From positions 47,077 through 72,170 of the forward strand of contig JH153514.1 of NCBI GenBank assembly GCA_000226015.1: a stretch of DNA of 25,094 nt. Direction: 5' to 3'. The stretch comes from Mnemiopsis leidyi. Its lineage: Eukaryota; Ctenophora; Tentaculata; Lobata; Bolinopsidae. A program made the position numbers and the translations under genes. The notes under the pieces are model-generated. The model had not been told where the DNA came from. It searched no databases and was given only the letters and a program-made list of their open reading frames with translations. Positions 22,501 to 25,094 of the stretch are shown one piece after another. Positions within the stretch are counted from its first letter, which is position 1; every line of letters starts with the position of its first letter.

Positions 22501-24764
22501 ATGCTATCTTTTAAATTTTAAACTCATCGAATTTCTATATTGGAAATTGGAATGTATCATATATTTTTGGTCGATGTATTATTGACAACCGCAACTGCAT
22601 GCATGGATATCAGAATTTTAGGGGTGTTAGTCACTTTTTATTAATCAGGTGAGTTACAGAACTTCTGGACTCCTCTTCAAGAATTATGACGTCCTCGAAG
22701 TTTAAAATCTTTTTACCTGGTTTTGTAGCATCGGGTGAAGTTATCAAGTGATAAGTGGAGGTCTTTAGGGACGTCCCGCATTCCTCACACACAAAACATT
22801 TCCGGTGGAAAACGTACCTGCCATGAAAAGTTGCAGGTTTTACAAGTCTCATTTTAATGACTTTATTTTTTTGAGATTTATTTCCACTAAGTATTAAATT
22901 TTCATACTAAGTATCAAATCTAAGCCCATTTGGTCTAAAAAGTGAACGACACCAAGTTGAAACTCACCCCTCCACAGTTATACGTTTTAGTACCAGGACA
23001 CTTAATGCGCAGGTGTGACACTTCTGGGAACCCTTAACCGGGGTCTCTTTTTGGGGGGTGTTTGGAGCTAGCGCTTCGACGTTGTCCACCTGAGAGTAGT
23101 GTGGTAAAGAGAGAAAAACATTCACTGAGATTTAGTTAATTTGTGAAATGATAAAATTTGCTTAACTGAGTCATCCCCATATGAAACTCTAGCAAAAATC
23201 GACCGGGATCCCGGATGGGATTTGACGATTTTTTCCATGGTTTCGCGACAAAATTACGATCCCCGTCTGGCGTCGAGTACTAAGCTCAATAATCGATAGA
23301 TAGATTGGAAGATTAAGAACAGTTGTTTAGTCTTTATATTTAGGCTAAAAATTTTAGTTTAGTTGCTGAAAAAGCGCTGAGATAATAAAAGCTATCCGAA
23401 GTACAACAATCTATGTTGCATGGGTCTAACAGCAATTGTTGCCGGAGATCATTGGTTCATCAGCGCTAATTAAGTAAATATAATGATCGGCTAGGCATCA
23501 TTCTTACGTCGCTCATTTCATCACAATGAGCAGGTGATGGGGTATCTTCCATTGAATCTGACTGAAATGTATTCCAGAAATATCAGTCTTAATTCCTTCT
23601 CCAAACTTAATAGCTAGTTTATATATTTAACCGATTTTCTAGATCCCTAGAAGGGAAATATCTTACATCAGCTTTACCTGAGCAATGAATTTAGCCTCAG
23701 TTTTCTTCCTGACTTTCCTCTGACTGTGTACTCTCTTCTTGAGGGCACCAGGCGAAGGCATATCAACGTCCATCGGAGTAGGGGCTTCTGATGGGACACG
23801 TGTCAAGGTAGCAGGGAAAAGTAATGTGTAGTTTTGAAAAGGTGCGTAAGTGAACGTTAGTATTAGCATATCTTTATAGGTAGTAAAAGATTTGGCCAGC
23901 GGTTACGATATACACAGAGTTTAGTTTCTTTGCTCACAATTTTCTACCTCAATTTTAACGATATATCAAGTGAAATTATAAAATTACCCGGTTTCTGGGG
24001 TGTTATTAGTTGTTCAGTCGAAGGTGGTTTACTTGATATCTTCTCATTCTCACTGCTAGTCAACTTCTTCTTCTTAGCCGACTTGCCGTCCATCAGCGCA
24101 CTGTCTACAGTCTGCAGAGGGTAGCAAGATTTACCAAATTCTAGGCAGCTGGTTTGAAAGTTAATTTTGAAGACTTGGGAGTCACGTGATCATACACTAG
24201 GTCCGGGACATGCAACGTATAGAGATTTCAGTTTCTTCACTTAAAAAATCATATTAGCTGTATGACCTCATTCAATACAACATCATAGTTTTGGATATCA
24301 TTAAGTTTATGTGGTCTCAAAATCTATCGGTTGCACATTACTTTTCTCCAAGACTGAAATAAATTAAAGGCTATACATAATAAACATGGAATTCACAATT
24401 TTACACTCAAATTTTTGACAGTCACAGAGTTCACTCCAACTCACGTCTTGTCGACCTAAAAACTGTATCAAGGCAAAATGCATTGAGAAAATGTCTCATG
24501 TTTCATGCCACATACCATTAAAAGTGGCAGGATAACTTTGTAAAAATTATTTTAGCGTGTTAGGGGGAGGGGGTGCTTTGTCTTCATGCGACATTTTCAT
24601 ATACTAACATCCCAACAAACATGAATTAGATTGCAACCGACAAACATAAAAACAATGATGGAGAAGTTACAAATCAAGCGGACAGTGATTTACTACATTG
24701 TACATACCGCTGCAGGCGCATTTGGCCGTAATGGCTTTTTGCGTTTTACACCCTTTTGCAAGTC
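1586..24764 (-). CDS. MICAL-family protein (LIM + bMERB), C-terminal 926 residues in 23 exons
   Basis: Exons, 5' to 3' on minus: 24764-24708, 24111-23988, 23787-23678, 23561-23508, 23089-22968, 22817-22717, 22474-22352, 19431-18925, 18638-18492, 17693-17646, 16953-16777, 16556-16443, 8691-8617, 7299-7204, 6933-6768, 6596-6467, 6050-5969, 4674-4578, 4424-4357, 3940-3846, 3596-3465, 1936-1868, 1672-1586. All introns are GT-AG and all phases agree. Residues (counted from the first exon seen): basic linker 1-138, LIM 139-197, low-complexity linker about 198-700, bMERB about 700-850, tail 851-926. MICALs are actin-regulating oxidoreductases. MICAL-like proteins lack the enzyme and act as Rab effectors. 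The bMERB domain of both binds Rab8-family GTPases. The CH and any monooxygenase domain would be upstream of the window, so MICAL and MICAL-like cannot be separated here. The first listed exon has a weak polypyrimidine tract and is the least certain. Confidence 0.92.
2597..2635. repeat. 20-bp tandem duplication
   Basis: ATAAGACACCAGAGCGTTT occurs at 2597-2615 and again at 2617-2635, a two-copy perfect repeat with a period of 20 bp inside an intron. Confidence 0.9.
3292..3434. mobile_element. Tc1/mariner-like MITE, copy 1
   Basis: Long terminal inverted repeats flank a short core. The left arm reads AACATAGGACGTTTTACAGG then ACCTATTGCGCG. The right arm is its reverse complement, with GCGCAATAGGT and AAACGTCCTATGTT. 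Arms extend about 40 bp and the outermost bases are flanked by TA. There is no transposase, so it is non-autonomous. A second copy lies at 20490-20612. Its ends (CAGTGAAC next to TA) fit the CAGT-type ends and TA target duplication of Tc1/mariner elements. The whole element could fold into a hairpin. Exact borders are uncertain by a few bases. Confidence 0.8.
3941..4356 (-). other. Intron of the MICAL-type gene with a GC-rich hairpin
   Basis: A short intron within the bMERB coding region. It contains a GC-rich inverted repeat at 4209-4260 (CTGCGG...TTCCGC pairing with GCGGAA...CCGCAG, about 20-nt loop) that stands out from the AT-rich surroundings. The plus-strand open frame across it (4045-4302) shows no coding support. 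Confidence 0.6.
4675..5968 (-). other. Intron of the MICAL-type gene
   Basis: A 1.3-kb AT-rich intron between two bMERB exons. No gene is visible. Two CACGTGAC E-box-type motifs lie near its 5' end at 5917-5924 and 5938-5945. Confidence 0.65.
5917..5945. promoter_or_regulatory. Paired CACGTGAC E-box motifs (possible)
   Basis: CACGTGAC occurs at 5917-5924 and 5938-5945, 21 bp apart (about two helical turns), with TGACGTTA just upstream. CACGTGAC is the core recognised by bHLH-ZIP factors such as the MITF/TFE and USF families. The site is only about 25-50 bp into the intron after exon 6050-5969. An isolated CACGTG also sits at 24183-24188. Binding is inferred from the motif only. Confidence 0.3.
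7300..8616 (-). other. Intron of the MICAL-type gene with a short direct repeat
   Basis: A 1.3-kb intron. ATATATTCATAATCGAA is present at 8373-8389 and 8396-8412. The plus-strand frame 8137-8352 has no domain or splice support. Nothing else is recognised. Confidence 0.6.
8979..9046. repeat. 25-bp direct repeat
   Basis: A 25-bp sequence beginning CAATATTGATTATTGTATG occurs at 8979-9003 and 9022-9046 with an 18-bp spacer. It is followed by ACTAGTAGTAT-type short repeats at about 9085-9132. Confidence 0.85.
9565..9700. repeat. 68-bp tandem duplication
   Basis: Two adjacent copies at 9565-9632 and 9633-9700, nearly identical, start CTGCACTTTTATCAGTA and end at CTGCAGATG. The few differences indicate a recent duplication. 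Confidence 0.9.
9834..10270. repeat. Degenerate array of ~48-bp units
   Basis: The core ACGTCCGTGTTTTCTAGT or close variants occurs at 9834-9851, 9883-9900, 10166-10183 and 10214-10231, spaced 49 and 48 bp within each pair. Each is flanked by TTATAGTTTGTG before it and GTTTGAA after it. A 265-bp segment separates the two pairs, suggesting an insertion or expansion within an older minisatellite. Confidence 0.7.
11115..11122 (+). promoter_or_regulatory. Candidate TATA box for the nested plus-strand gene
   Basis: TATAAATA on the plus strand, 305 bp upstream of the ATG at 11427. If used, transcription would begin near 11145 and give a 5' UTR of about 280 nt, which has no strong coding frame. Confidence 0.35.
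11427..12413 (+). CDS. Nested single-pass membrane protein, 235 residues, three exons
   Basis: Exons 11427-11562, 11712-11848 and 11979-12413 join in phases 1 and 0 with GT-AG introns and end at TAA. An in-frame TAG lies at 11403-11405. Translation could start at 11427, or at 11463 (residue 13), which would put the signal peptide MIWRSLLWSLLIATSVYS at the very N-terminus. The order is a short Ser/Thr/Asn-rich ectodomain (about residues 31-53), a transmembrane helix about 55-70 (VWYSLGIILGLLSIFVL), a juxtamembrane CRCC that could be palmitoylated, and a hydrophilic cytosolic tail of about 160 residues. The tail has no recognised domain. The gene lies antisense inside an intron of the MICAL-type gene. 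An AATAAA at 12578-12583 fits as its polyadenylation signal. The family is not recognised. Confidence 0.75.
12414..13305. other. Spacer between nested genes
   Basis: The 3' UTR of the plus-strand gene and the 3' side of the convergent minus-strand gene meet here. At about 12738-12833 there is a run of imperfect inverted repeats of the type TATACTGTGGTAGTATACAG. GGGATCTAGAT is duplicated near 13240-13262. No coding frame is seen. Confidence 0.5.
12578..12583 (+). terminator. Polyadenylation signal AATAAA
   Basis: Canonical AATAAA 165 nt after the TAA of the plus-strand nested gene. A second AATAAA lies at 12612-12617. Confidence 0.6.
13306..14209 (-). CDS. Nested two-helix membrane protein with Ser/Pro-rich tail, 257 residues
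   Basis: Exon 14209-14051 (53 codons, CGA|GTAAGT donor) joins in phase 0 to exon 13920-13306 (TTTTAAAAG acceptor, 204 codons and stop). An in-frame TAA precedes the ATG. The N-terminus holds two hydrophobic helices, about residues 2-21 (VIYILGLFQFCSLYLLCVVI) and 31-50 (LKLLGAVLATQIPVFVSIFV), joined by a short acidic loop and followed by HRR. The remaining 200 residues are polar and basic with many S-P sites (SPNPSPQ, TLSPVKR, SASPAGRK, KSPEPD) and a C-terminal helix (LSTEEKLVFDKYVKSLL). S-P sites next to basic residues suggest phosphorylation by proline-directed kinases. Some nuclear-envelope and ER proteins have this layout, but I cannot assign a family. Confidence 0.65.
14596..14681. repeat. 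Inverted repeat and TA microsatellite
   Basis: CGATTTACCGGG at 14596-14607 is perfectly inverted as CCCGGTAAATCG at 14648-14659. A further direct CGATTTACCG lies between them at about 14613-14622. A (TA)n run follows immediately to about 14680. It could be a hairpin or the end of a decayed transposon. Confidence 0.6.
14927..14932 (-). terminator. Variant polyadenylation signal ATTAAA
   Basis: ATTAAA on the minus strand about 43 nt after the stop codon of the hendecad-repeat gene. The distance and the compact gene fit, but this is a variant hexamer. Confidence 0.4.
14975..15778 (-). CDS. Secreted protein with 11-residue amphipathic helix repeats, 267 residues, intronless
   Basis: The start is the ATG at 15778, 43 nt downstream of a TATA box. 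Codons further upstream have no ATG and would fall before the likely transcription start. Residues 1-15 form a signal peptide (MKYLVVFALVALVAA, cleavage near RPEGG). Residues about 45-95 look beta-rich and acidic. Residues about 101-178 are a long Lys/Glu helix with near-exact 11-residue units: EEIKEWLKEKK, GDIKEWIEEKK, EAIRERIGDEK, FEMLQEWIAEKK (12), EAIKEWIENKK. The C-terminal part has a beta-like segment KHVIVGKVTVSGVTCEDQ, an RPRKPRGA basic stretch and FLLLVKGC. It holds two cysteines, C199 and C258. Hendecad helices occur in lipid-binding proteins such as apolipoproteins and in right-handed coiled coils. Function is not assigned. The matching 33-bp DNA units indicate expansion by tandem duplication. 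Confidence 0.85.
   Translation of the reverse strand: MKYLVVFALVALVAARPEGGDKADDEDRKPKGPAIIVRPVHRAAQNESYEFKFAIAGMEELDESEVSLWKVVKGEEGPELAETDFDVELKTLTEDEITQMIEEKKEKLKEILERLEEKREEIKEWLKEKKGDIKEWIEEKKEAIRERIGDEKFEMLQEWIAEKKEAIKEWIENKKAEREGDAEKGDDRRPHPRPKHVIVGKVTVSGVTCEDQRPYLIRYGSKGEDKKEKEAQAEGQDGESKRRPRKPRGAFLLLVKGCKRPEPKEDL
15821..15827 (-). promoter_or_regulatory. TATA box of the hendecad-repeat secreted protein gene
   Basis: TATAAAT on the minus strand. Transcription starting about 30 bp downstream (near 15793) would leave a very short 5' UTR of about 15 nt before the ATG at 15778. A strong TATA box, short leader and no introns suggest a highly or inducibly expressed gene. Confidence 0.75.
15829..16442. 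other. Intron sequence upstream of the nested secreted gene
   Basis: AT-rich host intron sequence, which must include any upstream control region of the hendecad gene. The plus-strand frame 16213-16401 has no domain, start context or splice support. Confidence 0.5.
16954..17645 (-). other. Intron of the MICAL-type gene
   Basis: A 0.7-kb intron between two symmetric exons. Plus-strand frames here (16933-17175 and 17312-17572) overlap exon and intron without coding signal. TGGTATACAC and CCATGGTATACAC near 17508-17550 form a short imperfect repeat. Confidence 0.6.
17694..18491 (-). other. Intron of the MICAL-type gene with a tandem duplication
   Basis: A 0.8-kb intron between two symmetric exons. 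It contains the 52-bp duplication at 18115-18218 and is otherwise featureless. The plus-strand frame 17908-18123 runs into the repeat and is not supported. Confidence 0.6.
18115..18218. repeat. 52-bp tandem duplication
   Basis: Two adjacent copies, 18115-18166 and 18167-18218, beginning GACAACTAGAGCTATTTGAC and nearly identical, so a recent duplication. Confidence 0.9.
18681..18824. repeat. 18-bp minisatellite, eight copies
   Basis: Eight contiguous units of GGTACTGTTAACAGGGAA (or TGTAAACAG variants) at exactly 18-bp spacing. It lies in the intron between exons 19431-18925 and 18638-18492, ending 43 nt upstream of the downstream exon. On the transcribed (minus) strand each unit reads TTCCCTGTTAACAG|TACC or TTCCCTGTTTACAG|TACC, a short pyrimidine tract followed by an AG acceptor. 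Confidence 0.95.
20490..20612. mobile_element. Tc1/mariner-like MITE, copy 2
   Basis: The right end reads AAACGTCCTATGTTGTTCACTG followed by TA. The left end is TA followed by TAGTGAACAACATAGGACGTTT, so the inverted repeats are about 22 bp with one mismatch in the outermost bases. Inner sequences ACAGGACC and GGTCCG also pair. The core is about 60 bp and non-coding. It shares ends and inner GCGCAATmGG motifs with copy 1 at 3292-3434. TA on both sides fits a TA target duplication. Confidence 0.82.
20653..20658 (-). terminator. Polyadenylation signal AATAAA for the nested secreted-protein gene
   Basis: AATAAA on the minus strand, about 175 nt after the stop codon at 20833. Confidence 0.55.
20833..21615 (-). 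CDS. Nested secreted protein, 219 residues, two exons, family unknown
   Basis: Exon 21615-21558 (19 codons plus one base) joins in phase 1 to exon 21434-20833 with a GTGGGT donor and TATAG acceptor. An in-frame TAG lies nine codons before the ATG. Residues 1-20 form a signal peptide (MFSVCFVLLAGITHVIGINA). The mature chain has no second membrane segment. It appears rich in beta strands (VFGVAVRINR, INIHFRLYLYFY-like runs, VKVAYVWVAY, YLSFSYTTLSGNYINLNIHS). It has exactly two cysteines, C116 and C147, which could form one disulfide. It ends at SLVPNVF. I do not recognise the family. It sits in the same orientation as the host inside the intron after the LIM-completing exon. Confidence 0.78.
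21969..22038. repeat. Two neighbouring GTGTCGC hairpins
   Basis: GGTGTCGCGAAGTGACACC at 21969-21987 pairs GGTGTC with GACACC. GTGTCGCAAA at 22009-22018 is perfectly inverted as TTTGCGACAC at 22029-22038 with a 10-nt loop. Both share the GTGTCGC core. They lie about 350-420 bp upstream of the nested secreted gene's ATG. Confidence 0.65.
22235..22351 (-). promoter_or_regulatory. GU-rich tract immediately downstream of the exon 22474-22352 donor
   Basis: On the transcribed strand the intron begins GTTTGTTTGTTTGTTTTACG and continues for about 115 nt of TTTG/TTTGTC repeats. The donor (TCTG|GTTTGT) is itself part of this tract and departs from GTAAGT. U-rich and GU-rich sequence just after weak donors is bound by TIA1- and CELF-type splicing regulators in animals. 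Use here is inferred. Confidence 0.4.
22352..23089 (-). other. LIM zinc-binding domain, encoded across three exons
   Basis: Exons 23089-22968, 22817-22717 and 22474-22352 join in phases 2 and 1 to give all eight zinc ligands. They are C139 and C142 (KCHTC), H160 and C163 (HRKC), C166 and C169 (CFVCEEC), then C194 and H197 (GRFFCKTH). The segment EGYVFHRKCFVCEECGTSL resembles the MICAL LIM domain in pattern. Spacing is C-x2-C-x17-H-x2-C-x2-C-x2-C-x24-C-x2-H. The x24 loop is a little longer than the usual 16-21, and the second intron interrupts it. The LIM domain in this family is a protein-interaction module that can fold back on the C-terminal bMERB domain. Confidence 0.93.
23508..24764 (-). 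other. Basic linker exons before the LIM domain
   Basis: Four exons (24764-24708, 24111-23988, 23787-23678, 23561-23508) encode 115 residues with three basic clusters: KGVKRKK, KSAKKKK and KKRVHSQRKVRKK. The last is shaped like a bipartite nuclear localisation signal. They are separated by Ser/Pro/Thr-rich and acidic stretches such as SMEDTPSPAH. Vertebrate MICAL2 is known to carry a nuclear localisation signal between its CH and LIM domains. The matching position makes nuclear import an attractive inference, but not a demonstrated one. Confidence 0.7.
24112..24707 (-). other. Intron of the MICAL-type gene
   Basis: Intron before exon 24111-23988. It has a CACGTG at 24183-24188 and a G-rich GGGGGAGGGGG tract near 24562. 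No gene was seen. Confidence 0.55.
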
Positions 24765-24964
24765 CTTGTAGGTGTAAAGCATTACCGCAAGAAAAACTAA
24801 GTATAAAAAGTAAGACTTAAAATCACGGCAATAAAGACACACAGACAGACTTGGACAGACAGACACAGGCAGACAGACACGCAATCACACACAAACACAC
24901 CCACCACCCACGCACGCACGCTCAGGCACACCCACCCACGCACGCACCCACCCACCCACCCAGG

Positions 24965-25052
<88 letters not shown>

Positions 25053-25094
25053 ACACACACACCACCACACCGACCACCACACCACCACCACCAC
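24765..25094. repeat. CA-rich microsatellite region
   Basis: From about 24838 the plus strand is a mixed CA/ACAGAC/CACCCA low-complexity run with a pure (CA)n block at about 24968-25050 and CCAC triplets to the end. Minus-strand open frames across it encode only Val-Cys repeats and are artefacts. The upstream exons of the MICAL-type gene must lie beyond this repeat. Confidence 0.9.

Noticed and set aside
24797..25094. Minus-strand Val-Cys open frames
   Set aside because: Translation of a CA/GT microsatellite.

Overview
This is AT-rich nuclear DNA from an invertebrate metazoan. It has GT-AG introns, TATA-box promoters, AATAAA-type signals, microsatellites and a short inverted-repeat transposon family. 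No lineage can be named from the sequence.

Most of the window is one minus-strand gene. I assembled 23 coding exons by hand, from 24764 down to the stop at 1586. All 22 introns are GT-AG, every junction keeps phase, and the joined frame gives 926 residues. It is the C-terminal part of a MICAL-family protein (MICAL or MICAL-like). The order is a basic linker, a complete LIM domain, a long disordered Ser/Pro/Lys-rich linker, a full bMERB (Rab-binding) coiled-coil domain, and an acidic-then-basic tail. The N-terminal part (a CH domain and, in true MICALs, a flavin monooxygenase) would lie beyond 25094. Eight consecutive linker exons are symmetric phase 1-1, so they can be skipped or included without shifting frame.

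Two large introns carry separate small genes. The 7.75-kb intron at 8692-16442 holds three. One is a plus-strand single-pass membrane protein (11427-12413, three exons). One is a minus-strand two-helix membrane protein with a Ser/Pro-rich tail (13306-14209, two exons). One is a minus-strand intronless gene for a secreted protein with 11-residue amphipathic helix repeats (14975-15778, TATA box at 15821-15827). The 2.9-kb intron at 19432-22351 holds a minus-strand two-exon gene for a secreted protein of 219 residues (20833-21615). I recognise none of these four as a named family.

Downstream of the MICAL-type gene, at 1-463 on the minus strand, lies the first 154 codons of another gene that runs off the window. 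The rest is intron and spacer DNA. It contains two copies of a Tc1/mariner-like MITE (about 3292-3434 and 20490-20612), an 8-copy 18-bp minisatellite whose every unit looks like a 3' splice site (18681-18824), tandem duplications of 68, 52 and 20 bp, a degenerate 48-bp array, several hairpins, and a long CA microsatellite at the right edge.
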